Assembly (NCBI GenBank): GCA_022836615.1
Contig: MU405256.1
Location: 1 to 64,000, forward strand
Direction of reading: 5' to 3'
From: Annulohypoxylon bovei var. microspora
Lineage: Eukaryota > Ascomycota > Sordariomycetes > Xylariales > Hypoxylaceae
Length of the DNA: 64,000 nucleotides
Both the position numbers and the translations under genes were made by a program. The notes below the pieces were generated by a model that saw nothing but the letters and a program-made list of their open reading frames with translations, was not told the DNA's origin and searched no databases. Positions 1 through 9,138 of this stretch are shown here, one piece after another (the first letter of the stretch is position 1; every line of letters begins with the position of its first letter).

Positions 1-402
1 ACTTAAATAAAACTGGGGCGGTGTAATTGAATTGGTTGAATTGATTACACCATGGTGTACACCGGTGGATTAGGGTGTGGTGGTTCCGAGCACTGGCTAT
101 AATCTTAGGTAGTTATATATGATATTGATGTGACATTGATTAAAAGTCTAATAACTACAAAGGACTAGTTGAGCTTTCAGCACATCGATTCTGACAATTC
201 GATAGCCCGCGCCATTCTATAACCTAGATCCTTATATGTACCGTAACACCTCGCTTCATCTGAAGTAATACAGGGACATAAACAAAGAACGATATTAATA
301 TTGGAACTCCATGCGTCGTCGCTCAAGATGTATGAAAAGAAAGTCCACATAAGAAATATGGTAAATCTAAACCAGCCGCCCACTCTTTGACTTTGAATTG
401 CA
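1..402. other. 3' flank of the FAD monooxygenase, no gene seen
   Basis: This stretch lies beyond the stop codon of the leftward FAD monooxygenase. A short open frame antisense to the 3' end of that gene has no recognisable domain and overlaps real coding sequence, so I do not call it. The DNA is AT-rich and presumably holds the 3' UTR and spacer. Confidence 0.6.
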
Positions 403-2010
403 TTATTTGAGCCATGTTGAGAGTTTAGGCAGTTCCGAAAACAAACCGATATGCTCCACATGGGTGTCGGGTCGGATGTAGACATAAGTGGGCTTAGAGC
501 AGCCAAAGTCGGTGTGCAGGCGGTTCCCAATGTCGGTATATCCGGGTGTATTATCGGAACCAGCCTTCTCGCTGAAGACCAAATGCACTTTAGCCTTGTC
601 TATGTTGGCTTTCTCAAACTTGGAATGCGCCTCTAGCATGACTTCTTTCGAGGCAGCCTCATAGCCAACCCCTGAGAACATGACCAAGTGATACGCATCA
701 GGGGTGATGAGCTCATGCAAATATTTTTCGTCCTTCGAGCTCTTAATCTTCCTGTCAGGAAGTCGGTCGCCTCCCACTATTGGTCCGGCGTAGCCTGGCG
801 CCGTGCCTACGATGAAGCTGTCCTTGTAACTGACGCCTAACTCGGATATAAACTTGAAGATGTTGGCACGACGGCTCTTACTGTTGACATACCAGGGCAA
901 GACCCAATTAAATAACACATTGCGGAAGGTGACGAAGAAGGGATTCGAAGAACATCCCCACGTAAACATCTTATCGGAACTCTCGAGTAGATGTTGCCCA
1001 ATTGGTCGACGTTCGACGTCATAGCTGTCGAGGAACGAGCTGGGTCGTTCACCGCGGATCACCTTTGCTAGCTTCCAGCCCAGGTTGACAGCATCTTGTA
1101 TTCCTGTGTTCATCCCCTGAGCTCCGGCTGGCGAGTGGATGTGGGCTGCGTCGCCTGCGACAAACAGGCGGCCGTCGCGGTAGCTGTTCACGCCTCTGTG
1201 GTGTAGGTGGAACCGTGTGATCCAGGTTGGGTTGTACAGCTCACCTGCGTCAGGATGAAGACTGTTTAACATGGTTTGAAAGTCCTCCAGTTTTAGGTCA
1301 GCATCCGGATCGGCGTCTATACGCGACACCACAACTCGACACGTGCCATCTTTGAGCGGGAAGACTGCGAGGGAACCCTTGCCCATGCAGAGAGAGAATC
1401 GGTCCCAGGCTATTTTCGTGTTCCTGATAGAGGCGTCGCAGAGAATGAAGTCTTGCGGATAGGCCTCTCCTTGGAAAGTAAGACCCGTTGCTGCATGTCG
1501 CACAGTGCTATGCGCTCCATCAGCACCGACAACGTATTTTGCGCGGACCGTCTCTTCGACACCGTCTGGGTTGCTTAATATGACAGTGACGCCTTCGGAA
1601 TCTTGGACGACTGATTTTGCTTCGATTCCACGCTCGACTGAGAAGCCGTAGTTCGCAAGGCGTTCGTCTAGGTATACTTCGGTTTCAACCTGAGAAATGA
1701 TCAGGATAAGGGGAAATGCTGTGTCTTCTGCTAGGCCAGAAACGTCGATATCAGCCGCCTTCTTGCCGTTGATGTAGAATGTGGTGCCGTTGCTTAGATT
1801 GCCTTGTGAGATGAACTCTCGAACATCGCCGTGCCGATTTAGAAGCTCTAGAGTGCGTGGCTGAATACCCAAAGCTCTAGACTTGTCTGATCTCTGCAAC
1901 TCCCTATCGATGACGCGGAATGGTATTCTTTGGGCAGCCAGTTCCAGGGCCAATGTAACACCTGTTGGCCCTCCACCTACTATCAAGACGTCTGTCTCTG
2001 TTGCAGCCAT
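403..2010 (-). CDS. FAD-dependent aromatic-type monooxygenase (class A flavoprotein hydroxylase)
   Basis: Intronless, 535 aa, with ATG at 2010-2008. The N-terminus carries a Rossmann dinucleotide motif (VLIVGGGPTG, about residues 9-18). The middle holds the DG motif (GADGAHSTVR) and the second FAD motif (GDAAHIHSPAGAQGMNTG), which together are the signature of the PHBH-fold FAD_binding_3 family. The last 150 or so residues fit the thioredoxin-like C-terminal domain seen in phenol hydroxylase and PCP-monooxygenase relatives. Family members hydroxylate aromatic or polyketide substrates using NAD(P)H and O2; the substrate here cannot be read from sequence. No signal peptide is visible. It is separated from the next gene by about 2.9 kb, so there is no clear cluster partner inside the window. 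It could belong to a pathway extending left of the window edge. Confidence 0.88.
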   Translation of the reverse strand: MAATETDVLIVGGGPTGVTLALELAAQRIPFRVIDRELQRSDKSRALGIQPRTLELLNRHGDVREFISQGNLSNGTTFYINGKKAADIDVSGLAEDTAFPLILIISQVETEVYLDERLANYGFSVERGIEAKSVVQDSEGVTVILSNPDGVEETVRAKYVVGADGAHSTVRHAATGLTFQGEAYPQDFILCDASIRNTKIAWDRFSLCMGKGSLAVFPLKDGTCRVVVSRIDADPDADLKLEDFQTMLNSLHPDAGELYNPTWITRFHLHHRGVNSYRDGRLFVAGDAAHIHSPAGAQGMNTGIQDAVNLGWKLAKVIRGERPSSFLDSYDVERRPIGQHLLESSDKMFTWGCSSNPFFVTFRNVLFNWVLPWYVNSKSRRANIFKFISELGVSYKDSFIVGTAPGYAGPIVGGDRLPDRKIKSSKDEKYLHELITPDAYHLVMFSGVGYEAASKEVMLEAHSKFEKANIDKAKVHLVFSEKAGSDNTPGYTDIGNRLHTDFGCSKPTYVYIRPDTHVEHIGLFSELPKLSTWLK

Positions 2011-4927
2011 GATGTTATCTGGATTCTAGTGGGGTAGTATTTGCCGAGGAAACAGGATTGTGATACGCAAAAGATGATCTAGATTTATGGAAGACACGCA
2101 TGGAAGGTGGCGCCGATATTTGAATAAAAAGACCCTAAAGCCCCATCGACGGTCATCGGCGGACCGGCCGTATCAAACTACGAACCCTTGATGGGTTATT
2201 TGACCACCCTCTCTAAATATCGCATGACGCGGCGAAGTCATGTTTACCGGGCTATTCTCGCTGCATGTAACGGCCGAGATATTTCTATTCGCGGATTTCG
2301 GGGGATTTCGACCCTGTCCATCAGGTACCTAATTATCATATTGATCTTTTTAACAGAATTCAACGCCGCATCCATACTTAAGTACCTACCTACATACTAC
2401 AGTTTGGGCACTTTAGGAGGTGCGACTTCGTGGGTTACAGTAACAGCTTACTTGCTAGTAGTTACACTGGCATGTGATGACAGCGCCGTAGGACGAGTGT
2501 CTCATACTCGAACAGCATAGCATCTACCACCCCCAAGCTATCCAATTGGAAAAATGATAGCTCGGAATCTCGGTTGGCTAGCGTTCGCTGGGGTACAGGG
2601 GTAATGGCGGGATCTAAAACATTTGGAGATCCTCATTCCTGTCCTAGAATGGGAAACGGTAGACCGGGGTGGCTAAGATACTTCAAATTTGCACAACTCC
2701 TGATCTTTTTCCATTTGCGTGAGGTCGGAAGCAACGCTCACAATTTGTCCGATATCTTGAGGGATAAAAAGAGTGAAAAGGGGAATATGGATGAATAGAA
2801 TTGGAGAGGAGGGAAACATACGGTGCTTACTCAGATATTCGGCACCGAATAAGTTTGTATTTGTAGGTATGTATGTACGTACATAGAAGCGACCAGTCGA
2901 TCGAAGAGACCGTTTGTTCACGACATCAGCCGTTTCTGACACGGATCGCAACTAATCATGCAAAGCCCTTTTCCCAACCATGGTTACAAATCCTGTCCGC
3001 ACAAGTGGGACATGACACGACCTTGACTCACATCAACGCCATCATACCTACCAATTTACCAATTGAGGAAGGCAACACAAGATTCGGTGACCTGCCATGT
3101 ATGCATTATGTGGTGAAACATAATTAACCCTCAGTAACTTGACAGCTTAGTTAATTCTCCGTGACGTACGTATCCATGTATGCATTGCATCAAACTGAAG
3201 ACTAGATAGGGCTGGAATAAATTTCGCTGTATAAAATTTCAAACATACCTACTTATATGTCACCTTGTCTCTATCATTAAACGGTTTCTATTCGTACCTA
3301 GTCGTTTTAATAAAGACATCCCTCGAAACTTGTTTTTTTCTTCTAGCTTTGTAAGCGACTTAAAGCAAATAGTCCCTAGCCATTTAATATTAGTGCCCCC
3401 GCCAGCCACTAAAGTGTCAATCAGCTTATTGAATTGACGTAGAGATCGTCCAAACGATAGTAACTCCGCGTTCAGAATCCTTCGGACCCTATCTTCCTAT
3501 TATCACTGAGGCGTGTCCTAGGTGTTACAGCAATTACGTGTATGTTTGCTCACTTATTAACATGATGTGATCGGTGAATATTCCAATACTCCGATTAGCT
3601 CTGCGTGTTAGGATGAAATACGAAAGATTCGGTGAGAAATCTTGAATCACGTTGACTCGACAGTCATCAGTAAAAGCGCGCTAATAATAAGTAATCACGA
3701 TATCATCAATAGGAATTACATGAGTTTGTGTAAAAGGTGGAACTGGACCATCATAAACCTCATATGGGGTTAATTATTGAATCCCGTAGGATCTTATCAT
3801 GTTATCGAAAAATTTAGTCACTAATAAGATAAAAAGTTGTTGTTAGCATCCGTTATGACTGGCTTAGGACGGACTCATCCATAACGGGGCTCCGGCTCGG
3901 CAATTCGCTTGATAGCCGTTCCGGCTGTAATCGGAAGGCCCGGAATACCATACCACTTGCATGGAAAATCGAATGACTCAGCTATGGTAAGAAGATTCAT
4001 TACCTAGTTAATACTCTTCTTATTTGCCTATCTCTACACAACGCGTACCGATGCTAAAACCGGTTCGCGGATTTCCGATAACTCCATGCTTGACTCGGGA
4101 AACTCAGATCCCGTCCTACCCCGACCTACCCCGACCTAGCCACGATCCCCTAATAGTAGCCATGTGCTGCAGCGCGAACAAAAACAGATAAAGAAATATT
4201 TATATGATATACAACACAATAGGGACCTAGCGAATGCTGAAGGCGCTTGTGAGACTGATGTAGGTACCTGACGCCATAATTTATTCAGTTTAATAATCAA
4301 CTTTTACGTTATAACTGTATCCTATCATCAAATCCCCTGCCTTTTGCGTAGGTAGGTATAAATCATGAGTTTATAATATCCTTATTCATCTCTTTAAAAT
4401 GAGTTAATGCAGTATGTTACTGCTATCATCAATAGCTCGATCTCAAGCGGAATGAATTGCCCAATGACTTGTCGGGTGAAGTAAGATGTAGACGTCAGTG
4501 AGTAAGTTCATTATACCCTAACCCTAACCCTAACCTTATTCTGCGATTTTTCAATTCCGTGTCTTTGCACGACATACATAAGGTAGTTAAACCTAATAGA
4601 TAACCTACAATACCTAGTAGTTGTTGAAATATCTCACTAGTCTCATAAGTGTTCACAGACTATAATAAATCTAGTAGTATTAGTTAAATATAACAAATTA
4701 ACTACCTACCTTTATCTTTCATGTTAATCCATGCGTAGAATTGGATCGTCGCTTACCTAATTGAAATATGCCACTATATTCTTACATAAGCAGTTGGGTA
4801 ATTTAGTTGCCTGATATCTCACGTTCGGTTGAAATGAAGGATTTACCTAGTACCATCTCATAGCCCACAAACTATCGCAATAATTTATAGATTGGGCATC
4901 CTCTTTTAACCCAAAATTTCCTTCAAG
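2011..4927. other. Long AT-rich intergenic region
   Basis: About 2.9 kb without a credible gene. Several frames of 70-110 codons occur, but they have no domain, biased composition and no splice context. The region contains scattered CTACC/TAGG runs and a three-unit telomeric CCCTAA tract near 4516. The first few hundred bases are the promoter of the leftward FAD monooxygenase. The last few hundred are the promoter of the F-box gene. Confidence 0.6.
4516..4535. repeat. Interstitial telomere-type repeat (CCCTAA)3
   Basis: Three perfect CCCTAA units followed by CC, read on the + strand. TTAGGG is the usual telomere unit in filamentous ascomycetes. The tract ends about 390 bp before the start codon of the F-box gene. 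A second tract in the same orientation lies at 61703-61721. It may be a telo-box-like regulatory site or a scar of break repair; the sequence does not decide. Confidence 0.85.
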
Positions 4928-5839
4928 ATGCCTCATGTTTTGTTAGACCTTGTCGGTCAATATCCGGTCCTGGAGAGCCTCTCGAGCTACCTCTCCACGC
5001 TAGACCTCTTTCACCTCGGCCTGACGTGCCGCGACTACCACGCGCACATCCTCTCGTCGACGAAGGTCTTCGAAGCTCTGCGGCGCCGCAGCCTCTGCGA
5101 CGGGCGCGAGCTGCGCCGCCGGCAGGATGTCTGGAGCTACCCCCGCGTCAACTACATGTGGGGCACGGGGAGGAAGATCCACCGGGACGAGGAGATCGAG
5201 GTGAAGCTGTTCGCGACGCGGTGCGACGCGGCCGGCGCGCTGCCCTGCCGCAAGTGCGGCATCAACGTCTGCGAGGAGTGCCGGCAGCGCCCGCGCGTGA
5301 ACCCCGAGCGCTCGTATCCGGACCGTCGCCCGCACCTCAACGGGCCGTGGCAGAACGAGAACCTCATGTGCCTGTGCGACGCCTGCGACGCCGAGCTCGA
5401 GGCGCAGGTGCGCGGGCGGTTTCTCAACGAGCTGTGCGATTGCGATCTCTACAAGCGCTGGATCTGCTCGAGATGCGCGAAGGAGGAGGGGGAGTGGACG
5501 AAGGAGTACTATAAGAAGAACACGGTTCGGGAAGTAGATGATTACGACCGCTACTGCCAGGATTACGATTTGACCAAGGTCATGACCGACCATCAGTTCG
5601 ATATCCTGTTCTACTGCACCTGTGGCGCGTTCGTGCCGCAAGAGGCCCGGCCGCGCTGTGCTTGGTGCAAGAGGAAACATCGGCCGGAGGGAGAATGGAG
5701 TCAGGAAATGCAAGAGGTGAAGGCCACTCCGTTCGATGACGACTCTTATCCAATTTTCGACCCTCTCGCGACATCGTACCCGACGTTAGCATATGATGGT
5801 CCGATTTATCAATGTCCTCTTAAAAACAACCAGACATGA
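4928..5839 (+). CDS. F-box-like protein with cysteine-rich zinc-knuckle motifs
   Basis: Intronless, 303 aa, with ATG at 4928. Residues about 5-50 have the leucine-rich pattern of an F-box (LESLSSYLSTLDLFHLGLTCRDY). Four Cys clusters follow: C107-x2-C110-x4-C115-x2-C118, a CLCDACD motif, a CDCDLYKRWICSRC motif and CTCG followed by CAWC near the C-terminus. These resemble zinc-binding knuckles. F-box proteins normally recruit substrates to SCF ubiquitin ligases; the zinc motifs could form the substrate-binding part (inference). The first 500 bp are strikingly GC-rich at third codon positions against very AT-rich flanks, and the 3' third relaxes towards lower GC. I recognise it only as a fungal family without a named function. 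Confidence 0.75.
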   Translation: MPHVLLDLVGQYPVLESLSSYLSTLDLFHLGLTCRDYHAHILSSTKVFEALRRRSLCDGRELRRRQDVWSYPRVNYMWGTGRKIHRDEEIEVKLFATRCDAAGALPCRKCGINVCEECRQRPRVNPERSYPDRRPHLNGPWQNENLMCLCDACDAELEAQVRGRFLNELCDCDLYKRWICSRCAKEEGEWTKEYYKKNTVREVDDYDRYCQDYDLTKVMTDHQFDILFYCTCGAFVPQEARPRCAWCKRKHRPEGEWSQEMQEVKATPFDDDSYPIFDPLATSYPTLAYDGPIYQCPLKNNQT

Positions 5840-6103
5840 GTGAGTAAAGAGGTACACCCCTCCTAAGTGTTCGATTTTGATTATTCCAGACCTATTTTTA
5901 GCGAGAAGTCATATCCGAAAATCTAGAATCACTTTATCGCAGTCCAATTCATTATAAGGTTTCAATCTCTTACACTTCTTGGAGTTCGTCACATCACTAA
6001 TTTCCTAGTTCTCATATAAATCACTCACAAGTCATCATTCTTCGCACCTTGATTGTGATATTGAACTATGACCCATCTCACCCAATCCTCTTCCCCGCCG
6101 CAT
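5840..6103. other. Convergent intergenic spacer
   Basis: This spacer lies between the F-box gene (+) and the 3' end of the small repeat precursor (-). No coding signal was seen; it presumably holds both 3' UTRs. Confidence 0.55.
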
Positions 6104-6166
6104 TCACCTAGTTCCCTTTCCCTCGGACGATTCATAAATCTTGTACGTGGGCCTACATTGGCGCTT
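6104..6166 (-). pseudogene. Repeat unit continuing in frame beyond the stop of the precursor gene
   Basis: Directly after the TAG at 6169-6167 the same frame continues for 20 codons to a TGA at 6106-6104. It opens with a dibasic KR followed by QCRPTYK, which is clearly homologous to the QYRPTYK of the first repeat inside the gene. It is followed by an acidic/Ser-rich linker ending in EGK, like the linker of repeat 1. So this is a further repeat unit cut off by a stop codon. A polymorphic nonsense change, stop readthrough, an unusual splice, or decay of the last repeat are all possible. Confidence 0.6.
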
Positions 6167-6426
6167 CTACACATTGACCTCCTTAATCTGCTTCTCGATA
6201 GGTTCATATTGACGTTTCTCGGCCTCGCTCTCCTTTCCCTCGAGCGCCGCGTGGACCTTGTAGGTGGGTCTGTATTGACGCTCAGCTAGCTCGGACATAA
6301 CCTAGAGATCGATGGTTAGACTTCCGCTCACACCTCAGGTACCAGAGATTTTATCAGCCTTACCTCGACAGGGGCTGCCAATGCAACGGTGGCGAGGCCG
6401 GCGAAGAAGATTGCTGATACACGCAT
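6167..6426 (-). CDS. Small secreted repeat precursor with Kex2 site, possible dikaritin-type RiPP precursor
   Basis: Two exons: 6426-6364 and 6301-6167. The 62-bp intron has a GTAAGG donor, a CTAAC branch point and a TAG acceptor; the product is 65 aa. Residues 1-18 are a clear signal peptide (Arg at position 2, hydrophobic core, ALAA cleavage region). The mature part holds two related units: QYRPTYK from Gln30 and QYEPIEK from Gln52. The second is preceded by EAEKR, a classic Kex2 dibasic site; the first is preceded by ER, which is not canonical. A third unit lies beyond the stop codon. Tyrosine-containing cores between Kex2 sites after a signal peptide are the layout of UstA-like dikaritin precursors, and the divergent neighbour encodes a UstYa protein, the oxidase family that cyclises such cores. 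The ATG has a good context and a TATAAA box at about -80. A plain secreted Kex2-processed peptide is the alternative. Confidence 0.6.
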
Positions 6427-6504
6427 TTTGATGGAGATTGAGATTGATTTTGGAGGTGAGTGCCTAGTTGAGTAATGAGCAACTGGGTAAGAGGGACGTA
6501 GCAG

Positions 6505-6510
6505 TTTATA
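6505..6510 (-). promoter_or_regulatory. TATA box of the small secreted precursor
   Basis: TATAAA on the minus strand, about 80 bp upstream of the precursor ATG at 6426. This is a typical distance for a fungal TATA promoter with a short leader. Confidence 0.5.
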
Positions 6511-7665
6511 TGCAATGGCCTTCGGATAGATGTGTCGTGACGGAATCTTAGCTCTGGATGAGTCGATATCGTGTGCGGACAAGCCAAGCTTATAGTTGAA
6601 GCATGGTAACACGTCTACGGTTCGATAGTCCCAACATCGCTGAGCCCTACTGTCGGCGCCATGGTGTCGGCGATGTAACCGGCGCACCCGGCAGCGCGGC
6701 AATGTCCCCCCTGACAGAACTAACAAACGTCGATCCCTTCTCTTTCCGTGCCTAGACAAGGGGTCCTAATCAATGATCGAGGACGTGATCTAGCGTTCTA
6801 TTCGCCCACCTTCCCCTAAGAGTAACGGAGATCAGTCTCCAGATAATTAGACATATTAAAGCGAACGATACATGCAGCATTAGCTCACTCACGTGGGCTG
6901 AGCCGTCGACTTATCCCTTGTTTGCGTTAGCCTGCCTTGCAGAAACGTTGCTTCGAATCTTCCCAATACGTCTGGCGAAGTAACCTCATTCTCAAATCAT
7001 CTTTACATGCGGCGCGAAGTTTGCATAACCTGGCCAATTACCGGCTCTCCTGGGCGTGGAAGCCGATCACCCGGGTTGCCTCCCATGACAATTCGGACCC
7101 GGACTGTACGCCTCGACGGTTCGGTCTGCTACACAATCCCGTTACCAACAAACATTTCGTTTCCCTCAGAGATCCAACCGCAGTTCTGGCCCAACAAGTA
7201 TCACCCTTGCACTCGCTGACCCAAGAATCTCCCGTTCGGGATTATGACATTCAACATCGATCTAGATAAAACCCACCGTTCCACTATTCGATCTAAATGC
7301 CGCAATCCTGAATGTTGAATTTCTGGAGAACCTAGAAGCCTGCATACATAGCTTAAAAGGACGTGCATTGTTAGCAACTCTCACCCAGAAAAAGGCAGGT
7401 ATTAGGTAATAAAGGGGGGCGCTATCGGGTCCTCGTCGTGTGATCGACATAGGATATTTATTAAGACCGTCCATCCGGATCAATCTATACTTTCTAGGCG
7501 CTTGCATCCTCTAACGAGGTCACCGATTGTGATTGTGCCACTTTCGAATGCTTCCAACATAGGTTTGGCTCGGGGAGGGTCCCGCTAAGTCGTCCTAACA
7601 TATCTGTTGGTAAGACGATTGACGGTCATCACACCCGCCTGGCGAGGTTAATTCGAATAGTTAGT
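6511..7665. other. Divergent promoter region between precursor and UstYa gene
   Basis: About 1.2 kb separates the two divergent start codons, and this is the part beyond the TATA box. Frames of up to about 110 codons here lack any domain or start context and are taken as chance. If the two genes form a RiPP pair, shared regulatory sites should lie here. I saw no obvious repeated operator. Confidence 0.45.
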
Positions 7666-8780
7666 ATGGGTTCAAACCTCACATATGCGCCTGCACGCTC
7701 TTTCATAGCCGGCACCTCGAGCGAGTCCATCTTATCGCCATCCTCTCCCTTCATCATGGAAGGTCAAGACGAGGAGGCCGAGAGGCTATTGAACGAGAAG
7801 CCGGAGCTCCCGAAATGGCCGAATCGGAGACGGTTATGGACAAGCGTCGCTATACTGATGACAATAATGAACATTGTTTTATTTGCGATATCCCTTGCGC
7901 TCTTCTCCGCGTCGCAAAGTCAAAAGAGTCAACTCAATACAGAACTGCGGCAGGCATCTACCTACAGTAAGAATTGGGCATCGCCGTAATGGATATATAA
8001 GCTAAAATGCAAGTACAGGCCCCGTTTTCGACAGGATAGACTTAGAGACGAAGCCGAGGATCGTCCAAGGGACGCTATTCCCGGCTAAGGAGGGCGCCTC
8101 GATCGCGCGGGAGCTCCCAAATCCAGCCGCTGACGAGGTCTGGGATGAGTGGGAGCTGAGCCGATTCTACCCCTTGACACGAGACGACATCATACGGATG
8201 GGCAAGGACCCATCTACTGTGCCGAAGCTCGAGGATTCCGAGTGGGAACTGGGCGACGACGCCTATGTCGGCGCGTTCGACGTGTACCACCAGATCCATT
8301 GTTTGAATACTTTACGCCATAATGCTTATCGCGGTTATTATCACCTGAAGACGCGTAACCATTCCGCCATGGGCCTACCTGGGATCCATATCAACCACTG
8401 CGTTGACATCCTCTTACAGGCATTGCAGTGCAGCGGCAATGTGAATCTCATGACATATCACTGGGTCGCGGGACAGGAATACCCTCAACCAGACATGTAA
8501 GTGGTAATCACATCACATGCAGTTTGAGACCCAGCTTGGGGGAACTGACAAACATTCAAAATGTAGGTCGATCAATCGGCAATGCATTAACTTCGAGAAG
8601 CTCACGGAATTCCGGAAAGAGAACGGGCTCGACCTAGACAAGTATGTTCAGATAATGAAAAAGTCGCTACAAACGGGCGTCGAGGAACGACATCAAAGCG
8701 ATGCTTACTACTATTGGTATAACGAAACCAATCCTAACCATGTAAACGGGGCAAATCCCGGAGAGGACTTCAACATGTAG
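7666..8780 (+). CDS. UstYa-family oxidase (DUF3328), membrane-anchored
   Basis: Three exons: 7666-7966, 8019-8496 and 8567-8780; 330 aa in all. A start at 7756 (MEGQDEE) would give 300 aa and is equally plausible. There is a short acidic cytosolic part, then one membrane helix (about residues 58-82) preceded by RRR, then a lumenal domain. The two family-defining HxxHC motifs are H191QIHC195 and H224INHC228, and the conserved SPVFDRIDLE and INRQC segments are also present. UstYa proteins are copper-dependent oxidases that make macrocyclic or side-chain cross-links in ribosomally made fungal peptides; relatives act in cyclochlorotine and other pathways. Both motifs and the membrane anchor are intact. 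The divergent small Kex2-repeat gene is the obvious candidate substrate. No second UstYa, tyrosinase or methyltransferase is adjacent. Confidence 0.9.
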
Positions 8781-9138
8781 ACAAACATGCGATTGACCTA
8801 ATGCGTATGAGGTGCTTCACGGCCCGATTCTAAAATGCAATTACGTATTAATGATATCTTGATCTCCTCACACTATTACGACTCGTGACTATCGTCGTCG
8901 TATTAGCAATGCCGCCCTTACATAGATTCGCAATACTTACGGAGCTGGCGGAAGATGAAACATGTTGAGCGGATTGCGTTGGATAGCATTGGTCGTAGGT
9001 TGTAGATCAAGCCAGATTCGAGAAAGCTGCAAACATGCGGTGGATCAAAGCTCAACCTCAAACAGGCAATAAGATAAAGATACTCCGAGTAGTCTCCAGT
9101 TCTGCAAGGGATCCGATTTCAATCAAGTTCCTCGATTA
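8781..9138. other. Convergent spacer between UstYa gene and MSH4
   Basis: About 360 bp between the stop codons of two convergent genes. No coding signal was seen; it presumably holds the two 3' UTRs. Confidence 0.55.

Noticed and set aside
2188..2520. 110-codon frame with hydrophobic stretches
   Set aside because: Odd composition, no domain, no splice partners, and it lies in the divergent promoter of the FAD monooxygenase.
5000..5713. 237-codon antisense frame in the F-box gene
   Set aside because: A shadow frame caused by high GC3 in the real gene; Ala/Arg/Val-rich with no domain.
6328..6759. 143-codon minus-strand frame over the small precursor
   Set aside because: Only its last part, from the ATG at 6426, is a real exon; the upstream part has no start context and covers the TATA box. 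It also reads through the intron.
6937..7269. 110-codon plus-strand frame in the precursor-UstYa spacer
   Set aside because: No domain, low-complexity residues and no expression signals.
403..8780. FAD monooxygenase as part of the RiPP pathway
   Set aside because: It lies about 4 kb from the precursor with an F-box gene between, and belongs to the aromatic hydroxylase class rather than the flavin monooxygenase type seen in dikaritin clusters; linkage is too weak.
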